A stretch of 9,814 nucleotides of DNA from an uncultured Collinsella sp. GTDB lineage: Bacteria; Actinomycetota; Coriobacteriia; Coriobacteriales; Coriobacteriaceae. The translations under genes were made by a program, and so were the position numbers. Below the pieces are notes generated by a model. The model had not been told where the DNA came from. It did no database searches and saw only the letters and a list, made by a program, of their open reading frames with translations. Below, one piece after another: positions 1-5,915 of this stretch (within the stretch, counting starts at the first letter, position 1; each line of letters begins with the position of its first letter). The stretch is taken from assembly GCA_905207425.1 (NCBI GenBank), contig CAJLLB010000072.1, positions 1-9,814 on the forward strand, given 5' to 3'.

Positions 1-132
1 GGATGTGGTCGATAGGGATACGTGTCCCCTTCGCTGTTTCGCGCTTTGCGCGAAAGGCGCGTTACTTTGGGATGGGTGGGGAACGTGGTTGTTTTGGCAA
101 CTGATCTCCGCCACAAATTACCCTTGGCATAC
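1..132. other. Intergenic segment upstream of the riboflavin operon
   Basis: No convincing gene is visible here. Short open frames on the + strand run through this segment into the riboswitch, have no recognisable protein features and no good ribosome binding site, so I do not call them. The one structured element is a perfect hairpin at 37-55 (stem TTTCGCGC/GCGCGAAA, 3-nt loop), which overlaps an alternative hairpin at 41-60. It lacks a following T-run. It may be part of the 3' end of an upstream transcript or of a dispersed intergenic repeat, but neither can be shown from this window. Confidence 0.5.
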
Positions 133-160
133 TTGCGCGAAAGCCTACTGGTGCTACACT
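133..160 (+). promoter_or_regulatory. Probable extended -10 promoter of the riboflavin uptake operon
   Basis: A TACACT hexamer at 155-160 is preceded by TGC (152-154), forming an extended -10 element. A TTGCGC at 133-138 lies 16 nt upstream as a partial -35. Transcription would begin at about 166-168, which is where the first helix of the FMN riboswitch begins. That agreement is the main reason for the call. An alternative -35, TTGGCA at 124-129, is too far away (25 nt). This is inference from position and hexamer match only. Confidence 0.5.
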
Positions 161-165
161 TGCAA

Positions 166-353
166 TTGCTGTTTCAGGGCGGGGTGAAATTCCCCACTGG
201 CGGTAAATCGGGCGGTGCCAAAGGGGTACCGTGGCGCAGGTAAAGTGCCTGCGACCGAGCCGATGAGTCCGCGACCCGTGTGTGCGTTGGTTCGCATGCC
301 GGCTGAACTGGTGAGATCCCAGTACCAACGGTTAGAGTCCGGATGAAAGAGGC
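166..353 (+). ncRNA. FMN riboswitch (RFN element)
   Basis: Cis-acting leader RNA that binds flavin mononucleotide and controls the riboflavin transporter genes behind it. The conserved RFN blocks are all present in order: TTTCAGGGCGGGGTGAAATT (172-191) running into CCCC, CTGGCGGTAAAT (197-208), AGTCCGCGAC (266-275), CTGGTGAGATCCCAG (308-322), and ACGGTTAGAGTCCGGATGAA (about 328-347) followed by AGAGG. The closing helix P1 pairs CTGTTTC near 169-175 with GAAAGAG at 345-351. Between the second and third blocks there are two extra hairpins (213-231 and 235-253), so the variable arm is larger than in the textbook Bacillus element. No terminator hairpin with a T-run lies between the aptamer and the gene. 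The ribU Shine-Dalgarno follows P1 directly, so control is most likely at translation initiation. The aptamer call is very secure; the mechanism is inferred. Confidence 0.97.
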
Positions 354-358
354 AGGTG
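354..358 (+). promoter_or_regulatory. ribU ribosome binding site abutting riboswitch helix P1
   Basis: AGGTG, 5 nt before the ATG at 364, is the only Shine-Dalgarno-like sequence near the start. It begins within a few bases of the 3' strand of riboswitch helix P1 (345-351). It decides the start at 364 over the in-frame ATG at 343, which lies inside the conserved 3' end of the aptamer and has no ribosome binding site. FMN binding, by stabilising P1, could hide this site. Confidence 0.65.
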
Positions 359-363
359 ATCTT

Positions 364-954
364 ATGTCTGAACAGTCGCAGCATATCCATTTTGAGAACA
401 CGAATAGGTGGAGCACCAAACAGCTCGTTACCATGGCGCTGATGTGCGCCTTGGGCGCCCTGTTTATGTATGTGCAGCTGCCCATCCTTCCTTCGGCGCC
501 GTTTTTGACGTATGACCCGTCGCTGGTGCCGGCGATGGTGTGTGGATTTGCGTATGGCCCTGGTGCCGGCACAGCTGTTGCCGCTATGGCGATCGTTATC
601 CATGCGCTTACCACGGGCGATTGGGTCGGTGCGCTTATGAACTTGGTTGCCACGCTGGGCTATATTCTGCCTGCGGCTATCGTCTATCAGAAGATGCACA
701 CCTACAAGGGTGCCGTGATTGGCCTGGTGCTCGGCGTCATTGCCGCTACAGCGCTGTCTATGGTCGCAAACCTTACTATTGGCGTATGGTTCTGGTATGG
801 CTCGGCCGATGTGATTCTGCCGCTCATGCTTCCCGCTGTTTTGCCGTTTAACCTCATCAAGACTGTGCTTAACTCGGTACTCACGCTGGCGGTGTACAAG
901 GCGGTCTCTAATCTCATCACGCCCAAGAAGGACCAGGTCAAAGGCCGCGCATGA
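364..954 (+). CDS. ribU: Riboflavin ECF transporter substrate-binding (S) component RibU
   Basis: A 196-residue integral membrane protein that captures riboflavin outside the cell and topples in the membrane when coupled to the EcfT/EcfA module encoded next. Several hydrophobic segments consistent with the six-helix S-component fold are visible (roughly residues 20-38, 53-80, 85-108, 115-142, 150-166, 167-185). Family hallmarks are FLTYDPS at 47-53 followed by VPAMVCGFAYGPGAG (55-69), GALMNLVATLGYILPA (89-104) and LPFNLIK (160-166). The first helix is alanine-rich (ALMCALGAL), as expected for the face that contacts EcfT. The start at 364 has a ribosome binding site at 354-358; the longer version from 343 would start inside the riboswitch. 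The FMN riboswitch immediately upstream supports riboflavin as substrate. The stop overlaps the next start (ATGA), implying translational coupling. Confidence 0.95.
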   Translation: MSEQSQHIHFENTNRWSTKQLVTMALMCALGALFMYVQLPILPSAPFLTYDPSLVPAMVCGFAYGPGAGTAVAAMAIVIHALTTGDWVGALMNLVATLGYILPAAIVYQKMHTYKGAVIGLVLGVIAATALSMVANLTIGVWFWYGSADVILPLMLPAVLPFNLIKTVLNSVLTLAVYKAVSNLITPKKDQVKGRA

Positions 955-2855
955 TTGAGTGTCGGGGCGTTTCCTTTAGCTATGACGGTGCCGTGCCGGC
1001 GCTCGACGGCGTCGATCTAAACATCGAGGACGGCGAGTTTTTCTGCATCCTCGGTGGCAATGGGTCGGGTAAGTCGACGTTTGCCAAGCATCTGAATGCG
1101 CTGCTGCAGCCCGATGCGGGCACGGTACGTATCAACGGCATGGATGCGTCCGACCCCGAGCTGGTCTACGACATTCGTTCGACCGCGGGCATGGTATTCC
1201 AGAATCCCGATGATCAGCTGGTAGCAACGATTGTCGAAGATGACGTTGCGTTCGGTCCCGAAAACCTTGGCGTGCCATCGGCGCAAATTGCGCAGCGCGT
1301 ACGCGAGGCACTGAAGGGCGTGGGCCTGGTGGGCTTTGAGCGCCACGAGACTCATGCGCTTTCGGGTGGCCAAAAGCAACGCGTGGCGCTTGCCGGCGTG
1401 CTCGCCATGGAACCGCGCGTGCTCATATTGGACGAGGCTTCCTCGATGCTCGATCCGCGTGGACGTCAGGGCCTCATGAAGGCTTGCCGCGCGTTGCACG
1501 ATCGCGGCATGACCATCGTGATGATTACGCACTTTATGGAGGAGGCCGCCGAGGCCGATCGTGTCGCGGTATTTCGGGCGGGGCACGTTGCCATGCTCGG
1601 TACGCCCGAGGAAATCTTGACGCGGGCGGATGAGCTTGCGCAGCTCAACCTGGATATGCCGGCGTCGTGTCGTCTGGGCAGGTCGCTTCGTGCGAAGGGC
1701 GTGCCCGTTTGCGCGCAGGTGCGCGAGGCGGATATGGTCGCCGAGATTGCACAGGCTTATGCCGAGCGGAGTGGGGCGGACATCGCAGAGCGGCCTTCCG
1801 CATCCGATTCTCATGTGCTTGACAATGGATTCTCTGCGCCCGACGGGATAGCCGCGTCGGAGCCCGTTATCGAGATTTCGCACCTCTCGCATAGTTACTC
1901 GCTGAGCGCCCGCGAGCGCCGTCGCTGGCGCAAGCGCTCGGCCACTGCGGACGCATCGAGCAAACAGGCCCTTTGGGGCAACGATCCAAACAGTCCTTGG
2001 GCACTGCGCGATGTTTCGCTGACGGTGCGTCGCGGTGAGTTTCTGGGCTTGGCGGGTCATACCGGCTCGGGTAAATCAACGCTGGTTCAGCATCTCAACG
2101 GGTTGATTCGTCCGCAGGCGGGAAGCGTTTGCGCGCTGGGGCTCGACCTGTCAAACAAGAAAGACGCCGCCGCGGTTAAGGCCAAGGTCGGCGTGGTGTT
2201 TCAGTATCCCGAGCGCCAGTTATTTGCCGAGACCGTGGCGCAGGACGTGGCGTTTGGCCCGCGCAACCTTGGTCTGCCGCAAGACGAGGTTGCGCGCCGT
2301 GTCGCATCATCGCTTACGCGCGTGGGCCTCGACCTTGTCGCGATAGGCGATAAGAGCCCCTTTGAGCTTTCGGGCGGCCAGCAGCGCCGCGTGGCGTTTG
2401 CCGGCGTGCTCGCCATGGAACCCGAGGTGCTGGTGCTCGACGAGCCCATGGCGGGGCTCGATCCGGCTGCGCGCAGGGATTTCCTAGGGCTCATCGATCG
2501 GCTCCATCGCGAGGGCCTGACCGTTGTCATGGTTTCGCACAGCATGGATGATCTGGCAAATTGTTGTGACCGTATCGTTGTGATGAACGAGGGCGCCGTG
2601 TTTGCCGAGGGAACGCCCGCGCAGGTTTTTGCGCACGCGGACGAGCTCAAGTCGATTGGCCTGGGCGTTCCTGCCGCCCAGCGCATGGCATTGTCGCTCG
2701 TGCAAGCCGGTGTGCCGCTCCGCTGCGACAAACTTTATACGGTTGAGGCGCTGACCGACGAGTTGGCCGGCATGCTGCTAGGCTGCGCAGACGGACCTTT
2801 GAGGGTTCCGTGTCAGGCCGGTTCCAAGATAGCCACGCGAGAGGAGGGCTGCTGA
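951..2855 (+). CDS. Fused double ATPase of an ECF transporter (EcfA1-EcfA2)
   Basis: A 634-residue cytoplasmic protein holding both ABC ATPase domains that drive ECF vitamin import, normally two separate proteins of about 280 residues. Domain 1 (about 1-280): Walker A GGNGSGKST 35-43 (K41), Q-loop Q84, signature LSGGQ 137-141, Walker B ending D161-E162, D-loop SMLDP, switch H194. Domain 2 (about 305-634): Walker A GHTGSGKST 369-377 (K375), Q418, LSGGQ 473-477, D497-E498, H530. LDEASSMLDP in the first half resembles EcfA1 and LDEPMAGLDP in the second resembles EcfA2, giving the order A1-A2. Both catalytic sets look intact. A low-complexity linker covers about 271-304, and a basic stretch (ARERRRWRKRS, 320-330) lies in an insertion between the first strand and the Walker A of domain 2. 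The gene overlaps ribU by ATGA and ecfT by TGATG, which suggests coordinated, near-stoichiometric translation. Confidence 0.95.
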   Translation: MIECRGVSFSYDGAVPALDGVDLNIEDGEFFCILGGNGSGKSTFAKHLNALLQPDAGTVRINGMDASDPELVYDIRSTAGMVFQNPDDQLVATIVEDDVAFGPENLGVPSAQIAQRVREALKGVGLVGFERHETHALSGGQKQRVALAGVLAMEPRVLILDEASSMLDPRGRQGLMKACRALHDRGMTIVMITHFMEEAAEADRVAVFRAGHVAMLGTPEEILTRADELAQLNLDMPASCRLGRSLRAKGVPVCAQVREADMVAEIAQAYAERSGADIAERPSASDSHVLDNGFSAPDGIAASEPVIEISHLSHSYSLSARERRRWRKRSATADASSKQALWGNDPNSPWALRDVSLTVRRGEFLGLAGHTGSGKSTLVQHLNGLIRPQAGSVCALGLDLSNKKDAAAVKAKVGVVFQYPERQLFAETVAQDVAFGPRNLGLPQDEVARRVASSLTRVGLDLVAIGDKSPFELSGGQQRRVAFAGVLAMEPEVLVLDEPMAGLDPAARRDFLGLIDRLHREGLTVVMVSHSMDDLANCCDRIVVMNEGAVFAEGTPAQVFAHADELKSIGLGVPAAQRMALSLVQAGVPLRCDKLYTVEALTDELAGMLLGCADGPLRVPCQAGSKIATREEGC

Positions 2856-3655
2856 TGGAGGCGTTTTCGTTTGGCAGTTACTATCCCGGCGATAGTGCGA
2901 TCCACCGCCTGGACCCGCGAACTAAGTTGCTCTTGGGCTTTGTGTTTCTGATCACGACGCTCACGGTCAGCAGCTTCCGCGGACTGGCCCCGGTCGCAAT
3001 CTTCGTTGTCCTGATCTATACCGTGTCCCGGGTGCCGTTGCGCCGGGTCCTATCATCGATGGCACCACTGCTGGCGATTGTCGTAGTGGTTGCGGTACTC
3101 AACCTGTTTTCCGACCAGAGTGGCCGCATCCTGTGGCAGCTCGGCTTTTTGCGGGTGAGCGAGGGCTCGCTGCGTTCTGCGGCGTTTATGGCGTGCCGCC
3201 TGAGCTTGATGATGGCCGGCATGAGCGCCATTACGCTCACCACACCGACACTCGACCTCACCGCGGGCTTTGAGCGCCTGCTCGCGCCGTTTGCGCGTGT
3301 GGGACTTCCCGCGCACGAGCTCGGCATGATTATGGGTATCGCGCTGCGCTTTATGCCGCAGTTCGCCACCGAGATGAAGCAGACGGCCGATGCGCAGGCG
3401 AGCCGCGGTGCGCGCGTGACGGGAGGCCCGCTCGGCGGCGTGCGTATGCTCGGCAGTGTGGCGATTCCGCTGTTCACGGGCGTGTTCCGCCATGCCGAGA
3501 CGTTGTCTGCTGCCATGGATGCACGCTGCTATCACGGCGAGCAGGGCCGCACGCGCCTGCATGCGCTTGCATTTCGCCGCGGGGATGCGCTGGCTGCGGT
3601 GGTGACGGCGCTGCTGCTCGCGTGTGTCATCGTCATCAACCTTCAACTTGTTTAG
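2855..3655 (+). CDS. ecfT: ECF transporter transmembrane coupling protein EcfT
   Basis: A 266-residue membrane protein that joins the S component to the two ATPase domains. It begins with the typical SFGSYYPGDSAIHRLDPRTK motif (about 5-24; compare G-Y-x-x-x-S-x-I-H-x-L-D-P-R-x-K in the family), then several hydrophobic helices. The long cytoplasmic coupling helices carry the two arginine motifs that insert into the ATPases: ASRG at 182-185 and ARCY at 223-226, the latter followed by GEQGRTRL. The second motif has cysteine where many homologues have glycine. The start is the ATG at 2855, which overlaps the upstream TGA and has GAGGAGGG at 2841-2848; an in-frame ATG at 2810 lies inside the ATPase gene without a good ribosome binding site. 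With the two genes before it, this completes one ECF importer. Confidence 0.94.
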   Translation: MEAFSFGSYYPGDSAIHRLDPRTKLLLGFVFLITTLTVSSFRGLAPVAIFVVLIYTVSRVPLRRVLSSMAPLLAIVVVVAVLNLFSDQSGRILWQLGFLRVSEGSLRSAAFMACRLSLMMAGMSAITLTTPTLDLTAGFERLLAPFARVGLPAHELGMIMGIALRFMPQFATEMKQTADAQASRGARVTGGPLGGVRMLGSVAIPLFTGVFRHAETLSAAMDARCYHGEQGRTRLHALAFRRGDALAAVVTALLLACVIVINLQLV

Positions 3656-3685
3656 GCGCGATTCGAGCGCAAGAAAGGGGTCCCT

Positions 3686-4132
3686 ATGACCGACAACGAC
3701 CGCACGGCTCAGCTTGAGCGCGCCTGTTCGTATCTCAGGCGCATTCCGGCGTGGTATCTGGCCACGACCGATGTGGCCGACGGGCATCAGCCTCGCGTGA
3801 GGCCGTTTTCGTTTGCCATGGTCGATGATGGCAAGCTGTGGTTTTGCACGTCGCGCGACAAGGACGTGTGGGCCGAGCTCAGCGCGAACCCCAAGTTTGA
3901 GGTTTCGGGTTGGAAACCGGGGGAGTGTTGGATTGTGCTGACCGGCGAGGCCGCGCTCGAGGACGATGCGGTCGTGAGCGACAAGGTACGCCAGGCGGGC
4001 TTTAAACACATGGTGGGCATTGGTGAGCAACACGATAGCGCCAACGACGGCCGCCTTGCTTTCTTTTCGGTCCGCAACATTGCCGCGCGCTTCTGCGATA
4101 TCGACGGCAGCGAAGAGCGCCTGGAGCTCTAG
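3686..4132 (+). CDS. Pyridoxamine 5'-phosphate oxidase-like, FMN-binding split-barrel protein (first copy)
   Basis: A 148-residue cytoplasmic protein of the small PNPOx-like flavin-binding split-barrel group. Visible features are PAWYLATT near the N-terminus (first barrel strand), the PRVRPFSF motif (about 35-42), the DGKLWFCTSRDKDVWAEL block (about 46-63) and a C-terminal LAFFSV strand. Members are usually homodimers that bind FMN, F420 or heme at the interface; the actual substrate cannot be told from sequence. It is much shorter than true PdxH (about 210-220 residues) and lacks recognisable PdxH C-terminal motifs, so vitamin B6 oxidase activity is unlikely. The start has GAAAGGGG 5 nt upstream. 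It follows ecfT after 30 nt with no terminator visible, so it may be cotranscribed with the riboflavin uptake genes. The gene after it is a paralogue. Confidence 0.85.
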   Translation: MTDNDRTAQLERACSYLRRIPAWYLATTDVADGHQPRVRPFSFAMVDDGKLWFCTSRDKDVWAELSANPKFEVSGWKPGECWIVLTGEAALEDDAVVSDKVRQAGFKHMVGIGEQHDSANDGRLAFFSVRNIAARFCDIDGSEERLEL

Positions 4133-4176
4133 CTCGCACAAACCAGGCTCCCAAACTAGCTGGTACAGGAGGACAC

Positions 4177-4587
4177 ATGGACGGATTGAATACGGTGTTG
4201 GAGTATCTGACGTCGGTGCCGGCATGGTATCTGGCGACGAGCGTTGACGGACAGCCTCATGTGCGTCCGTTCTCGTTTGCACAGATTCAGGACGGCAAAC
4301 TGTGGTTTGTAACGGCGCGCACCAAAGATGTGTGGCAGGAGCTGCTGCAAAACCAGCGCTTTGAGGCCACGAGTTGGTGGCCGGGCCATGGCTGGCTCAT
4401 CTTGCGCGGGCGTGCCGGCTTGGATGACCGGGCTTTAGACGAAATGCGCGAAGCCGGGTGGAAGCATCTAGAGCGCCTGGGCGAGCACTATGAGGGGCCT
4501 AACGACCCCACGCTCGTCTTCTTTAGCGTCGAGGATCCCGAGGCTTTTATCTGCAATCACGACGAATGGGTGCCGGTCGAGCTCTAG
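4177..4587 (+). CDS. Pyridoxamine 5'-phosphate oxidase-like, FMN-binding split-barrel protein (second copy)
   Basis: A 136-residue paralogue of the preceding protein. The two align almost end to end: PAWYLAT, the QPHVRPFSF / QPRVRPFSF motif, DGKLWF followed by KDVW-EL, a W-P-G/K-P-G block, G-A/G-L-D/E-D, AG-KH, and a closing FFSV strand with a V/L-E-L C-terminus. This copy is shorter by about 12 residues, mainly at the N-terminus and in a loop. It has a strong AGGAGGA ribosome binding site (4167-4173) just before the ATG. A flavin-binding or flavin-reducing role is inferred from the family; the substrate is unknown. It is the last gene before a long hairpin that probably ends the transcript. 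Tandem placement points to local duplication followed by divergence. Confidence 0.85.
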   Translation: MDGLNTVLEYLTSVPAWYLATSVDGQPHVRPFSFAQIQDGKLWFVTARTKDVWQELLQNQRFEATSWWPGHGWLILRGRAGLDDRALDEMREAGWKHLERLGEHYEGPNDPTLVFFSVEDPEAFICNHDEWVPVEL

Positions 4588-4620
4588 CCAGCTGGCTCAT
4601 CCTAACAACTTGGTTTTCGC

Positions 4621-4690
4621 ATGGGCGGGCCCCGTATTGCCCGGCGCCGTTAGGAGCGCCGGTCAATACGGGGCCCGCTCCATTTGTCAA
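4621..4690 (+). terminator. Long hairpin, probable terminator between the two operons
   Basis: GCGGGCCCCGTATTG at 4625-4639 pairs perfectly with 4664-4678 (15 bp). After one C/T mismatch, CCGGCGC at 4641-4647 pairs with GCGCCGG at 4656-4662, leaving an 8-nt loop. ATGG at 4621-4624 can pair with CCAT at 4680-4683 if one T is bulged. The stem is followed only by TTTG, so the T-run is weak. Position at the end of one gene block and before the promoter region of the next supports a terminator or transcript-end stabiliser. A factor-dependent or read-through role cannot be excluded. Confidence 0.6.
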
Positions 4691-4721
4691 TTCCTTCAAG
4701 CGAATGTGTCGGGAATGTTTC

Positions 4722-4760
4722 AATGCATGAATATGCAAGCCATTTACGTGTTCATGCATT
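4722..4760. promoter_or_regulatory. Pair of ARG-box-like operators (ArgR/AhrC sites) before argC
   Basis: Two related imperfect palindromes. Box 1 is ATGCATGAATATGCAA at 4723-4738, with TGCAT/ATGCA arms around GAAT. Box 2 at 4744-4759 read on the - strand is ATGCATGAACACGTAA, matching box 1 at 13 of 16 positions. Their centres (4730.5 and 4751.5) are 21 bp apart, two helical turns, the same spacing as the classic paired 18-bp ARG boxes with a 3-bp gap. The sequence resembles known ArgR/AhrC boxes (TGAAT-type half sites). Because the boxes face each other they also form a 10-bp inverted repeat, AATGCATGAA (4722-4731) with TTCATGCATT (4751-4760). Location just upstream of the -10 element and argC supports arginine-dependent repression. 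The regulator gene is not in the window. Confidence 0.7.
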
Positions 4761-4766
4761 TTTTGG

Positions 4767-4775
4767 TGCTAAAGT
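4767..4775 (+). promoter_or_regulatory. Candidate extended -10 of the arg operon promoter
   Basis: TGCTAAAGT has the same TGC-TAnAnT form as the riboflavin operon promoter (TGCTACACT at 152-160). The -35 region would fall inside ARG-like box 2, so repressor binding would block RNA polymerase. No good -35 hexamer is seen at 16-18 nt; TTTACG at 4743-4748 is 21 nt away. A second option, TTGGTG (4763-4768) with CATAAC (4788-4793), has a 19-nt spacer. The exact start of transcription is uncertain. Confidence 0.35.
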
Positions 4776-4844
4776 TTCAACACACTTCATAACGAGCGCT
4801 GTGAAATGCGCATCGGTGCATAAATCGCAGACAAGGAGTCTGAT

Positions 4845-5915
4845 ATGTCTTTAAAGGTTGGAATCGTCGGCGCGGCTGGATATGCCGGAGCCGAGCTCAT
4901 TCGCCTCGTGCTCGGCCATCCCGAGTTTGAACTTGTCGCCATTACGTCCAACGCCGATGCTGGCCAGCCGCTGTCTTCGGTCTATCCGAGCTTTGCCGGC
5001 GTGAGCGATCTGCTTTTTACCACGCACGACGCCCCCGAGCTCAAGAGCTGCGATGCGGTTTTTCTTGCCGTGCCGCACACGGCCGCCATGGCACAGGTGC
5101 CCGCGCTGCTTGCATCGGGCGTCTCCTGCTTTGATCTTTCGGCCGATTACCGTCTGAGCGACGCGTCTGTCTTTGAGACATGGTATGCCGCCGAGCACAC
5201 GAGCCCCGAGTTGCTCAAGACCCGTGCCTTTGGCCTGCCCGAGCTATTCTGCCGGGACTTGGAGACCGCCGCATCCGACCATGCCGACGGCAAACCGGTG
5301 CTGGTCGCCTGCGCCGGTTGCTATCCCACCGCAACGAGCCTTGCTGCCGCTCCCGCCGTGCGCGCCGGCTGGGTTGCCCAGGGTGGCCCTGTGATCGTTG
5401 ATGCCATCAGCGGTGTGACGGGTGCCGGCAAGTCCTGCAACGCTCGTACGCATTTTTGCAGCGCCGACGAGAATTTGGAGGCCTACGGTGTGGGCAAGCA
5501 CCGCCACACGCCCGAGATTGAGCAAATCCTTGGCCTAACCGATCGCGTCGTCTTTACCCCGCATCTGGCACCGCTCAAGCGCGGCCTGCTCTCCACGGTG
5601 ACGATGCCGCTTACGCCGCAGGCTATCGATACCTTGACCCTTGAGGACGTTGTCGACTATTACAAGCAGTTCTACGCTGGACGCACCTTTGTGCGCGTGC
5701 TCGATGCCGGCCAGCAGCCCAAGACGGCTTCGGTCGTCGGCACCAACGCCGCCCAGATTGGCCTTGCGTTCAACAAGCGCGCGGGCGTGCTGGTGGCGAC
5801 GGGCGCCATCGACAATCTGTGCAAGGGCGCTGCGGGCCAAGCGGTCCAGTGCGCCAATATCGTCTTTGGCTTTGACGAGCGACGAGGCTTGCCCACAGTG
5901 GCGTGCCCGGTGTAG
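4845..5915 (+). CDS. argC: N-acetyl-gamma-glutamyl-phosphate reductase
   Basis: A 356-residue cytoplasmic enzyme that reduces N-acetylglutamyl 5-phosphate to the semialdehyde with NADPH, the third step of arginine synthesis. The N-terminal dinucleotide-binding motif GIVGAAGYAGAELIRL starts at residue 6. The catalytic cysteine is C159 in ACAGCYPTAT, and the conserved basic block GKHRHTPEI (H219/H221) supplies the catalytic histidine. FLAVPHTAAM, LSADYRL, FGLPELF and the C-terminal DNLCKGAAGQAVQ block are further family signatures. Length is normal for the family (about 340-360). AAGGAG at 4833-4838 lies 6 nt before the ATG. It is the first gene of an argC-argJ-argB-argD cluster and lies directly behind the ARG-box-like pair. 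Confidence 0.97.
   Translation: MSLKVGIVGAAGYAGAELIRLVLGHPEFELVAITSNADAGQPLSSVYPSFAGVSDLLFTTHDAPELKSCDAVFLAVPHTAAMAQVPALLASGVSCFDLSADYRLSDASVFETWYAAEHTSPELLKTRAFGLPELFCRDLETAASDHADGKPVLVACAGCYPTATSLAAAPAVRAGWVAQGGPVIVDAISGVTGAGKSCNARTHFCSADENLEAYGVGKHRHTPEIEQILGLTDRVVFTPHLAPLKRGLLSTVTMPLTPQAIDTLTLEDVVDYYKQFYAGRTFVRVLDAGQQPKTASVVGTNAAQIGLAFNKRAGVLVATGAIDNLCKGAAGQAVQCANIVFGFDERRGLPTVACPV

Noticed and set aside
5..243. Two overlapping short + strand open frames (60 and 73 codons) at the left edge
   Set aside because: They run through the promoter and into the riboswitch aptamer, have no convincing ribosome binding site and no protein-like features.
343..363. Upstream in-frame ATG for ribU
   Set aside because: It is part of the conserved GGATGAA block of the FMN aptamer, with no Shine-Dalgarno; the ATG at 364 has AGGTG 5 nt upstream.
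1017..2060. Open frame on the - strand (347 codons) opposite the ATPase gene
   Set aside because: Antisense shadow of a well-conserved double ABC ATPase; Arg/His-rich and without motifs.
2810..2854. Upstream in-frame ATG for ecfT
   Set aside because: It would add 15 residues unlike the family and overlap the ATPase gene; the ATG at 2855 has a strong GAGGAGGG site and the TGATG overlap.
3053..4282. Long open frame on the - strand (409 codons) across ecfT and the first split-barrel gene
   Set aside because: It lies opposite strongly supported genes, its product is a low-information Arg/His/Ala-rich string with no domain, and there is no ribosome binding site. It is a by-product of GC-rich codon use.
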